This document shows, in pieces, positions 1 through 8,963 of a stretch of 64,000 nucleotides of DNA. The stretch is from NCBI RefSeq assembly GCF_003253565.1, contig NZ_QKUF01000014.1:1-64000 (forward strand). The letters are read 5' to 3'. This DNA comes from Thermosporothrix hazakensis. GTDB taxonomy: Bacteria; Chloroflexota; Ktedonobacteria; Ktedonobacterales; Ktedonobacteraceae. The notes under the pieces were generated by a model that was not told the origin of the DNA, did not search any database, and saw only the letters and a list, made by a program, of their open reading frames with translations. Within the stretch, counting starts at the first letter, position 1; each line of letters opens with the position of its first letter. Position numbers and translations under genes: made by a program.

Positions 1-166
1 TGAGGAGATCAAACTGGTGCTCCTGACACACCTCTTCAATAATTTGTTTGAGTCGTGTATCTATTGGTTCCACAAGGACTTTCCGTCTGTACTTGGGGCA
101 CCAGACCACATGATATTTGCAAGAATAGAGCACATTCTTGTTTGATTTGTAACTCATCCTACTCAT
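1..166 (-). CDS. tnpA: IS200/IS605 transposase TnpA (Y1 HUH), N-terminal part
   Basis: Only the first 55 codons are in the window, read leftwards from an ATG at 164-166; a second in-frame ATG at 155-157 is an alternative start. The peptide contains YSCKYHVVWCPKYRRKVL, the characteristic N-terminal block of the IS200 transposase family, which cuts and rejoins single-stranded DNA with a tyrosine nucleophile. The HUH and catalytic Tyr motifs lie further downstream and cannot be checked. Whether the copy is intact is unknown. Confidence 0.85.
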   Translation of the reverse strand, partial: MSRMSYKSNKNVLYSCKYHVVWCPKYRRKVLVEPIDTRLKQIIEEVCQEHQFDLL

Positions 167-277
167 GGGAGTAGTATACAGCATGAGGCTACCTATTGTC
201 AATATCTTGAGCTATCTAGTGTTGCGACTTTGACGCAATCCTCCTACGCGGCCCTTCCACAATCACCCCATAAGGAA

Positions 278-322
278 CGCCCCTTCTATCCCCATAGCTA
301 AAGCCAGGGGGGGTACGGGGCG
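278..322. repeat. IS200/IS605 subterminal hairpin
   Basis: CGCCCC (278-283) and GGGGCG (317-322) can pair and enclose a second C-rich/G-rich stem. TnpA of this family recognises such imperfect hairpins at the element ends. Assignment rests on its position upstream of tnpA and on the shape. Confidence 0.6.
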
Positions 323-326
323 CTTT

Positions 327-836
327 GCTAAACATAGTGAAACCTTTAAGGTCCTGCCCGAGCAAGAAGCGACCGTTACCGCTGTGGTACAGATGTATTC
401 AGAGCCAACAGTGATCCCTACGGGTCCTGAAACCAGTACCGGCGGAGGCGGAAACCCGGGCGGAACTATCCCACCGGTTGAAGATTCCTCGGGGAACCAT
501 TTCTACCCCTGAAACTGTACATGGTGGGCGGCACAATACTATCACAGGGTGAATAATGTCTGGATCCCCTGGTATGGAGATGCCTACGAATGGGTAGAGG
601 GCGCAAGGGCCGCGGGCTGGCATGTCTCGACGACACCCGTTGTTGGCTCGATCATTGTTCTGATGGCGGGCGTGCAGGGAGCTGGCTCGGTCGGGCATAT
701 GGCCTATGTTGAGGGCGTTTCTGGCAATGTCGCTCATACCAGCAATATGAACTGCGCGGCGAATGGTGGCGGTTTTGGCATCGTATCCAGCTATGATTTT
801 ACGGCCGGTGATGGAGTCTTCTTTGTCTATCAATAA
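327..836 (+). pseudogene. Secreted CHAP-domain (amidase/peptidase) protein, 5'-truncated and with an in-frame stop
   Basis: Reading the frame that ends at the TAA 834-836 backwards gives a continuous protein up to the IS end, broken only by TGA at 510-512. Before the stop there is a linker with TGGGGNPGG; after it comes NCTWWAAQYYHRVNNVWIPW, then GWHVSTTPVVGSIIVL and GHMAYVE, the Cys and His blocks of CHAP domains, which cleave peptidoglycan. In the family a Gly precedes the catalytic (Q/N)CTWWA block, so TGA probably arose from GGA by one base change. Signal peptide and N-terminus are missing, apparently displaced by the IS element. A GTG at 549 gives a 95-aa ORF, but it lacks the catalytic Cys and is unlikely to be functional. 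Confidence 0.75.
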
Positions 837-845
837 TGAAAAAAG

Positions 846-880
846 AGAAGAACCAGAAATACGAGTATATCGGTTCTTCT
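846..880 (-). terminator. Hairpin terminator after the zinc-ribbon gene
   Basis: AGAAGAACC (846-854) pairs with GGTTCTTCT (872-880). Read on the minus strand the stem is followed by a T-rich run (complement of the A-rich 837-845), so it fits as terminator of the leftward gene ending at 896; it may also stop transcripts of the CHAP remnant. Confidence 0.7.
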
Positions 881-895
881 CCCCTGTTCCTCGCA

Positions 896-1258
896 TCAGT
901 TATGTAGTGGCGGTTTACAGGTAAAAATCGGAATTTCGCCTGTATCCTGCTCCTTTTGCTGCAATTCCAGTGCCAGATGCGCGGCGGTTTCGGATGGTGT
1001 GGTCTGGGTGGCGCTGGGCCACGGCTGGAAGGCATCTGCATAGTCGGTCTGTGACTGTTTATATGTTGGAACGCGGTGAGCCGTTGTACGTTGGTAGGCT
1101 TCCGCTTTGTCTGGCTCCATGATTTGCTCTAACCAGAGTGCACCGCAAACTCCACAGATGCCATGACTGGCCTTATAGAGCTTGGGTAGTGGGAGATGAG
1201 ACACGCGCTCGCCCTCGCTATCTATCAAGCGCAAACACCATGCGCACTGTCGCACCAT
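896..1258 (-). CDS. Small hypothetical protein with CxxC zinc-ribbon-like motif (120 aa)
   Basis: The start ATG at 1258 is preceded by a purine-rich AGGAAAGAAA element; a longer reading from 1327 adds 23 unconvincing residues. The N-terminal half carries CAWCL and, 30 residues on, CGVCG, four cysteines spaced as in a treble-clef or zinc-ribbon metal site. The second half is polar, with Gln/Thr-rich stretches and no predicted membrane segment. It is a stand-alone gene followed by its own hairpin terminator. The function is unknown; similar two-CxxC mini-proteins are often regulatory or nucleic-acid binding, but nothing here proves this. Confidence 0.6.
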   Translation of the reverse strand: MVRQCAWCLRLIDSEGERVSHLPLPKLYKASHGICGVCGALWLEQIMEPDKAEAYQRTTAHRVPTYKQSQTDYADAFQPWPSATQTTPSETAAHLALELQQKEQDTGEIPIFTCKPPLHN

Positions 1259-1842
1259 ATCTTTTTTTTCCTTTCTTAGAGGATCGGCAGAGGGAACGGC
1301 TGGCCTGCTCTGGTAGATCCGAAGCATAGGGGGATCCGTAACGGTCGTTCCATATCTGGTTTTGCTCCCTCACGGTTTATCAGGTTGAAACCCCTCTTCC
1401 TCCTACTGTACAGAATACTGCTGAGCTAAAATACTCCTGCCCCGGTTGGTTTTGCGGTCGGTCTTTTGCTGGCATGCTGAAAAGGGAAAGCGGCTCACTG
1501 AGCGGTCTGGAGAAGAAAACAAGAAGAACCGCTTCCACTTTGCACCCCGAAAAGAAGAACCAGGGAAAGAGCATCATAAACTTTACCCTGTCTTAAAAGC
1601 ACAGCTTACACTGCATGTCGCTTTGTCGTTTGCGCCGACTGCGACATTTCACGACCCCTTTTTATCATAGCGAAGCAGGCATACAGGCTTTCTCTTCCTG
1701 GAAACCTTTGTGCCCGTCCTACTAAGGTAACGAATAAGAAGCGGAAAAGTCTCGTTAAAATTCTGTATATTGTGTAACAAATTGCGCAACTCAGGAAGAT
1801 AAAGAGAGCAGATGTAGATGTAAGAGGGAATGACGTGAGCAT
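1259..1842. other. Intergenic stretch with no convincing gene
   Basis: Short ORFs occur on both strands, but none has a ribosome binding site with a recognisable product. The 78-codon minus-strand ORF at 1606-1842 begins directly behind a terminator hairpin. The stretch should contain the promoter of the leftward gene at 1258, but I see no clear -35/-10 pair. Confidence 0.5.
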
Positions 1843-1871
1843 GAGCCTGAGAGTGTTTTGCTCTCAGGCTC
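1843..1871 (-). terminator. Strong hairpin after the ABC exporter operon
   Basis: GAGCCTGAGAG (1843-1853) and CTCTCAGGCTC (1861-1871) form a perfect 11-bp stem with a 7-base loop, 12 bases past the stop of the leftward ABC operon. There is no long U tract on the minus strand. Confidence 0.75.
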
Positions 1872-1882
1872 GTTTCGGCTTT

Positions 1883-3727
1883 TTATTGATTGTTTGCGGT
1901 CTCGGTTTGGAGGACGGGAACAAAGCCCTCACCCGGCTTGTAGTCGGGTGATTGGTGTCGGAAGTAGGTGTTATAGAGTTCCGCATAGTGGCCGCCACGA
2001 TGCATCAAGGCCTCATGGTTGCCCTCCTCCACGATTCGGCCACCGTTCAGCACAATAATGCGGTCGGCGTGCTTGATCGTTGAGAGGCGGTGTGCGATCA
2101 GAATCGCGGTCCGGTTCTGCAAGATCACGTCCAGCCCTTCCTGAATCTGGGCTTCGGTCAGCGGGTCGACACTTGCTGTTGCCTCATCCAGAATGATAAT
2201 GGCGGGGTCTTGTAGGAGAACGCGCGCCAATGCGACAAGCTGGCGCTGGCCCATTGAGAGTGCCTTTCCGGCCTCACCAACCATTGTGTTCAGCCCGTTT
2301 GGCAACGCTTCCAGCCAGTCACCCTGGCCAATCTTGTTGGCAACCTCGATAACCTCATTCTCGGTCGCGTCCGGGCGAGCGTAGCGGATATTGTCTGCGA
2401 CGGTTCCCGAGAAGAGGAAAGGAACCTGTGGCACAATGCCCAGCCGCCGTCGATAATCACGCAGGTTAAATGTACGAATATCCTGTCCATCAATCAGGAG
2501 TTCTCCCCCCTGATACTCATAGAAGCGGGCGACAAGGCGGGCAATACTGGACTTTCCTGCCCCGGTATGCCCGACAAAGGCCACTGTTTCTCCCGCTTTG
2601 ATCTTAAGCGAGAAGTCAGGAAGTACTGTCTGTCGATCGTCGTAGCTGAAGTGCAGATGCTTGAACTCAATCTCTCCACGCAGGTTATGAACCGGGACAT
2701 CATCTGTCTGATGTACGCGTGGTTCAGCATCCAGCAAGGCAAAGATACGCTCGCTGGCCGAGAGCCCGAGCTGGAACTGGCTCCAGAACGAAGCAATACT
2801 GGTAACTGGTGCCCAGAGCGCTTGAATGCCCTGTGTGAAGAGGAACCAGTCTCCGGCTGAGATCGAGTTATTCAGGACGCCTTTGCCGCCAAAGTAGACG
2901 ACCAGCACTGTTCCGAGGTTGGCGATCGCAACCAGTACCGGAAACACGCCATTGTAGAGGAACCCGGCCCGAACGTTGACATGATAGGACTGGCCATTGA
3001 TCTTTTTGAACTCGTCATACATGTTCTGTTCCTGCCGGAAGTTTTTGGCGACGGTAATGCCGCTGATCACTTCCTGCACGGTCGAGTTCACGCGGGCAAG
3101 CGAGCGTTGAGTGCGCTGGGTGGCCTTACGGGCGATGTAACGGAACCCGAGCGCCACTGCCAGAATCACCGGGATGATTGCCATTGAGATCAACGCCAGT
3201 TGCCAGTTACGGGTGAACAGGATGCAGACGATCAGGATGAACAACAAGACCTGGCTCAGCAGGTTCACTGAGAGTGTGACCACGGTCGCAAAGCTATCCG
3301 TATCGGATGTCACGCGGCTGACAATCTTACCTGAGGCAAACTCGTCAAAGAACGACATATCCCGATCCATCACTGCGTTAAAGGCATCTGTGCGCAGTTT
3401 CAGCACGACATCCCCGATCGCTTTTGCGGTCAGCCACTGACGCAGCATGTTAAAGACCCAGGAAAGCACGCTTGATAGCAGGATCAGACCTACAATCCCG
3501 AGGGCAAGATTCCAGGCATCTTTCAATGCAGTAAGGGCATCCAATCCCTGCGAAACCAGGATCGGAAAGGCGGTATCCAGGAGCGAACGCAGGACCACCA
3601 GAACCGCGACAAAGATTACCAGCCCGAGTTTCGGTTTAAAATAGCCAATAATGCGCTTGATAAGTGTAATGTCTGAATATGTACGGTCATATGCTTCGGC
3701 GTCGAGGCCGTCCATAATAAAGCCCAT
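1883..3727 (-). CDS. ABC exporter half-transporter, catalytically competent NBD (614 aa)
   Basis: A type IV ABC half-exporter: six membrane segments in about residues 25-320, then a nucleotide-binding domain with Walker A GHTGAGKSS, Q-loop near QVPFLFSG, Walker B IIILDEATASVD with the catalytic Glu, and H-loop AHRLS. The signature is LSMGQ instead of LSGGQ. The partner gene upstream (3746-5548) has the opposite pattern, a normal LSGGQ but a non-catalytic Walker B, so the two should form a heterodimer like TM287/288 or BmrCD with one degenerate ATP site. The gap between the genes is 18 bases, so they are co-transcribed. The start ATG has AAGG and GGAG upstream. Substrate is unknown: drugs, lipids or peptides are all possible. 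Confidence 0.92.
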   Translation of the reverse strand: MGFIMDGLDAEAYDRTYSDITLIKRIIGYFKPKLGLVIFVAVLVVLRSLLDTAFPILVSQGLDALTALKDAWNLALGIVGLILLSSVLSWVFNMLRQWLTAKAIGDVVLKLRTDAFNAVMDRDMSFFDEFASGKIVSRVTSDTDSFATVVTLSVNLLSQVLLFILIVCILFTRNWQLALISMAIIPVILAVALGFRYIARKATQRTQRSLARVNSTVQEVISGITVAKNFRQEQNMYDEFKKINGQSYHVNVRAGFLYNGVFPVLVAIANLGTVLVVYFGGKGVLNNSISAGDWFLFTQGIQALWAPVTSIASFWSQFQLGLSASERIFALLDAEPRVHQTDDVPVHNLRGEIEFKHLHFSYDDRQTVLPDFSLKIKAGETVAFVGHTGAGKSSIARLVARFYEYQGGELLIDGQDIRTFNLRDYRRRLGIVPQVPFLFSGTVADNIRYARPDATENEVIEVANKIGQGDWLEALPNGLNTMVGEAGKALSMGQRQLVALARVLLQDPAIIILDEATASVDPLTEAQIQEGLDVILQNRTAILIAHRLSTIKHADRIIVLNGGRIVEEGNHEALMHRGGHYAELYNTYFRHQSPDYKPGEGFVPVLQTETANNQ

Positions 3728-3745
3728 AGAACCTTCGCTCCTTTC

Positions 3746-5548
3746 CTACTCTCCACCAACTGCGGTTGCTTTTTCGACTTGCTCTGTTGCCGGAGCTGAA
3801 TCATAGTGTGAGAAGATACGGCGATATGTGTCGCAGCGCTCCATTAATTCATCATGGGTTCCCTGATCGATCAACGCGCCGTTTCGCATGACCAGCACTT
3901 TATCTGCCCAACGGATCTGTGAGAGTCGATGGGTAATCAGCAAGGTTGTGCGTCCCTGAAGTACCCGCTTGATTGCTTTTTGAATCTGATCTTCGGTGGC
4001 GCTGTCGATGGCGCTGGTCGAGTCGTCCAGAATCAGAATGCGCGGATCAGTCAATAGTGCACGCGCGATCGCTATCCGCTGACGCTGACCTCCGGAGAGC
4101 ATGACACCGCGTTCGCCAACCACCGTGTTATAGCCTTCTTTGAAACTCATAATGAATTCGTGGGCCTGAGCATCTTTGGCTGCATTCTCGATCGCAGCCT
4201 GATCTGCTTTACTGCCGAAACCATAGGCGATGTTTTCAGCAATGGAGCGAGAGAACAGGAAGATATCCTGCTCGATGGTTGAGATCTGTGAGCGCAACGA
4301 GTCAAGGTTCCACTGGCGTACATCCTTGCCGTCAATCAGGACACGGCCTTGTTGAGCGTCATAAATGCGGTTTACGAGCTTGGTCAGGGTACTCTTGCCC
4401 GAACCCGTTTGGCCGACAATGGCGATGGTCTGCCCCGGTTTGGCGTGGAAGGAAACGTTCTTCAGAATAGGGGTTGTGCCATAGCCAAAGGAAACGTTTT
4501 CAAAGACGATATCGCCCTGCATCTCGCCCTGATAGCCGCCATCGTTTTCATCAAGCTCGGTTTCTTCTTTCATCAGGTCAATGATTCGCTTTGAGCCTGC
4601 CACACCGAGCTGAACCAGGTTGAAGCTCCAGGTGGACATATCGGTAACAAAGCGCAGGTTCCCGGCCAGCGCCATGAAGGAGACGAGCGTACCCAGGGTA
4701 ATCTGGTGGTTCAATAGCAGGAAGAGACCATGCAGGAAACACAGCGCCAGTGCGATGCCAAACAGCAGGGTTGGCAGGTAGCGTCCCTGAATCTGACCGC
4801 TGCGCACAAAGTAATCACGGTATTTGGTGGCATTCTCGGCGAACTTCTGCTTTTCCTGTTCTTCCTGTGAGGTCGATTTGACAACCTCAATGCCCGATAT
4901 AGCTTCGTTTAATACCGCATTGGTGACGCCGAACTGCTCGCGGAGCTTCCGCGAGACCGGGTTCAGTGTGCGTGAGTAGAAGTACAGCGCGATCAGGAAG
5001 CCAATTACGTATAGCACAGGAACCAGTAGTAGCTGAGGATTCAACAGACCAATATAGATGATAACCACAGCCATGCTGGAAAAAGAGTCGAAGATCACAT
5101 CAAAGCCCGGCACGACCATATCCTGTAGCTGATTCATGTCGTTTGCAGCGCGGGCCATAATGTCGCCGACGCGCTGTCGGTTGTGAAAGGTCTGGCTTTT
5201 CCCGAGCAGGCTGATATAGAGCTCCTCGCGTGCGTCTCGGGCGAAGCGGCTGCCAAGCAACTGGACGACGCTGCGCGCACCAAGATCGACGCATGCGCAA
5301 AGAAGAATGGATGCAAGCATCGCAACGGCTATGAAGACAAGTTGACCTTCATTGTGCTGTAGCACTGCGTCAAAGGCACTGCCTGTAAAGACCCGCAACT
5401 GTGAGTAGAGGGTATTTGTCGCCAGGGCAAGGACAATGAATGTGATGATTAGAAATTTATAGCGAAAAAGGTGTGAAATAATCCAGCGTGTTGGACTGGA
5501 TGTGTTGTAGTGATATTCGTTCGTGACGGTGAATTCGCGTTTAGCCAA
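3746..5548 (-). CDS. ABC exporter half-transporter with degenerate Walker B (600 aa)
   Basis: First gene of the exporter operon. The start is TTG at 5546-5548 with GGAGG eight bases upstream; no better ATG exists. Six transmembrane segments precede an NBD with Walker A GQTGSGKST, signature LSGGQRQRIA, Walker B ILILDDSTSAID and H-loop ITHRLS. The residue after the Walker B Asp is Asp rather than the catalytic Glu, as in TM287 and BmrC. In the head-to-tail NBD dimer this Walker B faces the LSMGQ signature of the partner, so both deviations fall in the same ATP site. Function is therefore that of an asymmetric heterodimeric exporter in the cytoplasmic membrane, with unknown cargo. Confidence 0.92.
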   Translation of the reverse strand: MAKREFTVTNEYHYNTSSPTRWIISHLFRYKFLIITFIVLALATNTLYSQLRVFTGSAFDAVLQHNEGQLVFIAVAMLASILLCACVDLGARSVVQLLGSRFARDAREELYISLLGKSQTFHNRQRVGDIMARAANDMNQLQDMVVPGFDVIFDSFSSMAVVIIYIGLLNPQLLLVPVLYVIGFLIALYFYSRTLNPVSRKLREQFGVTNAVLNEAISGIEVVKSTSQEEQEKQKFAENATKYRDYFVRSGQIQGRYLPTLLFGIALALCFLHGLFLLLNHQITLGTLVSFMALAGNLRFVTDMSTWSFNLVQLGVAGSKRIIDLMKEETELDENDGGYQGEMQGDIVFENVSFGYGTTPILKNVSFHAKPGQTIAIVGQTGSGKSTLTKLVNRIYDAQQGRVLIDGKDVRQWNLDSLRSQISTIEQDIFLFSRSIAENIAYGFGSKADQAAIENAAKDAQAHEFIMSFKEGYNTVVGERGVMLSGGQRQRIAIARALLTDPRILILDDSTSAIDSATEDQIQKAIKRVLQGRTTLLITHRLSQIRWADKVLVMRNGALIDQGTHDELMERCDTYRRIFSHYDSAPATEQVEKATAVGGE

Positions 5549-6038
5549 GCATATACCTCCGCCATGTCAAAAACGGCCTACAAATAGACGAATTGTTCCA
5601 GGAACTGGCAAGAATCCTGTACTTTCTTCTTTCCGTGGGACGGGTCGAAATACGGAAAGTGGCTTCCCCATTGCCTTCAGGAGGAACAGCAATCGCTGTT
5701 ATGATGTGTGTGAAAGAAGTGTGTCGTGTTTCCTCTACTTCACCATGCTCTGAAAACTCCCTGCAAGCTCTTCTATCAGAGCTCTTCTACACTCCCGATT
5801 CTACTAGCGGTGTTCTTTACTACAATTGAACGAGTGTTCCATATGGGAGGGTTTGAAGTGCTATTGATATACCCCGCTTATTTACTATACACTATATTCC
5901 TGACATCTGCTGTCAGGATTTTGTGTTAGTATTAATGACATCTGGAAAAATGAGCGAGGGCTATTTTAGTGACAGATCTGGTGACAGAATGACACCCTGT
6001 CCATAAAATCAAGGAGTAAGAAAAGGGGGAGAACACGT
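5549..6038. other. Divergent intergenic region with a 7-bp inverted repeat
   Basis: This 490-base gap separates the leftward ABC operon from the rightward DUF4091 gene and must hold both promoters. A perfect inverted repeat CCTGACA (5899-5905) / TGTCAGG (5911-5917) with a 5-base centre could be an operator or a weak terminator. TGACAG recurs further on (5969-5990). The ORFs here lack ribosome binding sites and family features. Confidence 0.45.
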
Positions 6039-7748
6039 ATGCGCCTCGGCTTACAATCACTATTTTACAAAAATGCCTGGCATCCGAACGATAGGTACCG
6101 GGGGAAAACCGATACCAACAGCAAGGAACGCGTGATCTATAGCGGACGACGGGATAGTAGCGCCCTTCAGGCGATTGTCTGGGATGAAGACGCGTTCCTG
6201 CTCACTCTCAGTAAAGAAACGGTGTTCTGGAAGGGAGGAGCACTGCCTATCGGACGGCTTGAGGTGACGCTTGATGCCCCTTTTCCGGTTGAAGTGAAAC
6301 TGGTAGGCCGTGTGGGCGACAACCTGCATACGCCAACCTCGGATGTGCTGCTTGAACAGAAGACAATCTATGTGACAAAGCAGCGGCTTCAGCAGGTCTG
6401 GATCGAGTGCCATGTCCCTGTAGAGGCCATGTCGGGCACCTATACGGGCACAGTGAAGCTCTATACGCATACGATGTTTGAGGATGAGCGGCTTGAGGAT
6501 GAGGCCCGGTTTACCCTGATTGTGAAGGATGTTGTCTTACCCGAGGCCCGGGACTATCGCTTCTATCTGGATCTCTGGCAACACAGCTCGAATATTGCCC
6601 GTCAGTATCAGGTTGATCTCTGGTCGGATGAACACTTCACGCTTCTTGAGCGCTACCTTGCGGTTCTGAGTCAGCTCGGGCAGAAGGTCGCGACGCTGAT
6701 AGTCTCGGAAATTCCCTGGTCGGGGCAGGGTAGCTTCCATGACTGGGAACCCGCTGATTTTTACGAGTACAGCATGATCGGGGTGACGCGCAAACGGGAT
6801 GGCTCTTTCCAGTATGATTTCTCGGCGCTTGACCGCTATGTGGCTCTTGCCGAACGCTATGGCATGGCTCAGGAACTTGAGGTCTTTGGCTTGCTGAACA
6901 TCTGGCAGATGCCCGAAGATGGTTATGGGGCCATTGTCGAGGGCTACCCTGACGGTATCAGGGTGCGCTACTATGATGAGGCAAGCGGCATCTATCGCTT
7001 TATTCGAGAGTATGAGGCACTCGCGGCCTATATTCGAGCGATTGAGGCGCATTTTGTGGAACAGGGCTGGACAGAACGCGCTCGTATTCTGGCCGATGAA
7101 CCGGCGGATGTGGCGGAGTTTATGAAGCGCTGGAAGAGTCTGAAGCAGCTTGCTCCCTCTTTTCGGATGAAGGTTGCAATCAACCATGTCGAGTTCTTGC
7201 AACAACAGATCCCGGATATGTATGACGCTGTACCGGCTCTGAATTATGCGGCGCTGGAATATCACCAGTTGATGGAGGCACGCGCCCAGCTTCCCGGCAA
7301 GATCCTCTATTATGTTTGTTGTTCACAGCCGCATCCCAATACGTTTATTCACTCGCCTGCCTTTGAAGCGCGGGTGACGCCGTGGCTGGTTGAGCGGCTG
7401 AAGCTGGATGGCTTCTTGCGCTGGAGCTTCACCTGCTGGACAGATCGTCCGCTGGAAGATGTCTATACGCGTGGTGGCAACTGGCCTGCCGGTGATACAC
7501 ATCTGGTGTATCCGGGGGCACAGGGGTGGCCAATGCTCTCGTTGCGCTATAAATGGTTGCAGCGGGGGATCAGAGATTATGAGTTGCTGCAAATGGCGAA
7601 AGAGGCCGGGCGTGAGGCTTGGGTTGAGGAACTCATCAACGGTGTGTTCCGGTTCACGGACCCGACTGAAATTAAAATGGAAGTATCGGCAACCAAATTC
7701 TACAGCGACAATCTGGAAGACTATGAGCGCCTGATACGGGAGTGGTAG
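6039..7748 (+). CDS. DUF4091 protein, likely glycoside-hydrolase-like (569 aa)
   Basis: The start ATG follows GGGGGAG. Residues 60-160 look like a beta-sandwich domain (substrate recognition), and the rest resembles a TIM-barrel: the C-terminal part has RWSFTCW and GDTHLVYPG, blocks typical of DUF4091 proteins, which are related to glycoside hydrolases. No signal peptide is visible, so the enzyme is probably cytoplasmic. The WYL regulator begins 22 bases after the stop and is likely co-transcribed; it could control this gene. The substrate is not known. Family assignment is from recalled motifs, so the enzymatic role is inference. Confidence 0.7.
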   Translation: MRLGLQSLFYKNAWHPNDRYRGKTDTNSKERVIYSGRRDSSALQAIVWDEDAFLLTLSKETVFWKGGALPIGRLEVTLDAPFPVEVKLVGRVGDNLHTPTSDVLLEQKTIYVTKQRLQQVWIECHVPVEAMSGTYTGTVKLYTHTMFEDERLEDEARFTLIVKDVVLPEARDYRFYLDLWQHSSNIARQYQVDLWSDEHFTLLERYLAVLSQLGQKVATLIVSEIPWSGQGSFHDWEPADFYEYSMIGVTRKRDGSFQYDFSALDRYVALAERYGMAQELEVFGLLNIWQMPEDGYGAIVEGYPDGIRVRYYDEASGIYRFIREYEALAAYIRAIEAHFVEQGWTERARILADEPADVAEFMKRWKSLKQLAPSFRMKVAINHVEFLQQQIPDMYDAVPALNYAALEYHQLMEARAQLPGKILYYVCCSQPHPNTFIHSPAFEARVTPWLVERLKLDGFLRWSFTCWTDRPLEDVYTRGGNWPAGDTHLVYPGAQGWPMLSLRYKWLQRGIRDYELLQMAKEAGREAWVEELINGVFRFTDPTEIKMEVSATKFYSDNLEDYERLIREW

Positions 7749-7770
7749 TCTACCGGAGAAAGGAACAGCC

Positions 7771-8775
7771 ATGCGAGCTGATCGCTTGCTCTCTCTCCTG
7801 ATGATCTTACAGATACATGGACGTATGACTGCCCGTGAATTGGCGCAACGACTTGAGGTATCTGAGCGTACGGTCTATCGAGATATAGAGGCGCTGAGCT
7901 CGTCTGGTATTCCTGTGTATGCTGAGCGGGGACCCGGTGGAGGCTGCATTTTGCCTGAAGGATATCGAATCAATCTGACCGGCCTGACCGAAGATGAGCT
8001 ACGCACGCTGTTTATCACGCCTCTGGCAGATCTGGGGATGGAAAAAGCTCGCGATGCCGCGCTGTTAAAGCTGCTGGCAGCGCTGCCCACGACCCAACGC
8101 CAGAGCGTCGAGTATACCCGTCAGCGGATGTATTTTGACCCGGTTGGCTGGTTCTACTCCACCGAGGCCTCGCCGTTTATGCCGTTGCTTCGTGAGGCTG
8201 TGTGGGGAAATCGGCGCGTGATCTTGCGGTATCGCAAACGTAATACCGATCTGGTTGATCGCCTGGTTGAGCCGCTTGGCCTCGTCTGCAAAGCCGGAAT
8301 CTGGTATCTGGTCGCGCTATCCAATGGCAACAACCGGGTCTATCGTATCTCTCGGGTGCGAAATGTGGCCCTGACCGATGAACACTTTCAGCGACCTCAT
8401 GACTTTGATCTTGAACACTACTGGAAAGCGTGGTGCGTGGAGTTTCAGGCGCGGCTGCATCCCTATGAGGTTTGTTTGCGGATCGCGCCGCAGTTCGTCC
8501 CGATTTTACCCTATGTCATGGGGGAGTCCATTTATCAGGTACTGGAAGAGGCAGAGCCGCCCGATTGTGAGGGCTGGCTGACGATCAAGTTGCGCTTTGA
8601 GTCGCTAGAAGTAGCCTGTGGCTTCGTGCTTGGCTTTGTCTATAATGCCAATGCGGGGACGACGGTCCCTCCCGACTTTGAGACGGTGGTTGAGGTGCTG
8701 GAACCGCAGGAGCTTCGGGAGGCGATTATTCAAATCGCTGACCGGCTGTATACCTTTTATCGCAAGCGGGAGTAA
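7771..8775 (+). CDS. YafY-family HTH + WYL transcriptional regulator (334 aa)
   Basis: The N-terminus MRADRLLSLLMILQ...MTARELAQRLEVSERTVYRDIEAL is an HTH_11 winged helix of the YafY/DeoR-like type (residues 1-60). It is followed by GIPVYAERGPGGGC, a WYL domain (about 135-215, ligand-sensing) and a WCX C-terminal domain (to residue 330). AAAGGA precedes the ATG. The protein is full length for the family and is a close paralogue, in its first 60 residues, of the regulator at 12035-12889. WYL regulators sense nucleotides or metabolites; the target here is probably the upstream DUF4091 gene, by proximity only. Confidence 0.88.
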   Translation: MRADRLLSLLMILQIHGRMTARELAQRLEVSERTVYRDIEALSSSGIPVYAERGPGGGCILPEGYRINLTGLTEDELRTLFITPLADLGMEKARDAALLKLLAALPTTQRQSVEYTRQRMYFDPVGWFYSTEASPFMPLLREAVWGNRRVILRYRKRNTDLVDRLVEPLGLVCKAGIWYLVALSNGNNRVYRISRVRNVALTDEHFQRPHDFDLEHYWKAWCVEFQARLHPYEVCLRIAPQFVPILPYVMGESIYQVLEEAEPPDCEGWLTIKLRFESLEVACGFVLGFVYNANAGTTVPPDFETVVEVLEPQELREAIIQIADRLYTFYRKRE

Positions 8776-8963
8776 GCCGTTTGGGCTATGGGGGAAAAGC
8801 TCCGTATCGTTGCGGTTGATGTTCCATTCTGCGTGAGAACGCTTCCTGCCTATTTGACGATTGGGAGTTGAGCGTTTATAATCGGGCCGGACGGATTTTT
8901 TTGTGTATTGATGACTTTGAGTTTCTGAACTCCACGATTTGTTGCTACATCGAGGGAAAACTG

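Larger units (their letters stand above)
1..325 (-). mobile_element. IS200/IS605-family element, left-end part (runs off the window)
   Basis: The stretch holds the 5' end of a TnpA transposase gene and, upstream of it, an imperfect hairpin of the kind that single-strand-transposing IS200/IS605 elements carry at their ends. The outer stem pairs CGCCCC at 278-283 with GGGGCG at 317-322, and an inner C-rich/G-rich pairing (CCCC near 290, G run from 307) sits inside it. The exact element boundary cannot be fixed without an empty site, but recognisable CHAP-gene coding sequence begins at about 327, so the end lies close to 322-330. The other end lies outside the window. Confidence 0.75.

Noticed and set aside
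241..300. Plus-strand frame across the IS end as the C-terminus of TnpB
   Set aside because: The frame is short, and in IS605-type layouts the region upstream of tnpA would hold the start, not the end, of a divergent tnpB; the hairpin explains the sequence better.
549..836. 95-aa ORF from GTG 549 as a functional CHAP protein
   Set aside because: It lacks the catalytic Cys and the signal peptide; it is the 3' part of a broken gene.
1606..1842. 78-codon minus-strand ORF with hydrophobic N-terminus
   Set aside because: It starts directly behind a terminator with no ribosome binding site and has no homology I recognise.
5726..5929. 67-codon ORF with hydrophobic segments upstream of the DUF4091 gene
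   Set aside because: No ribosome binding site, and it ends within the inverted repeat region; probably chance.
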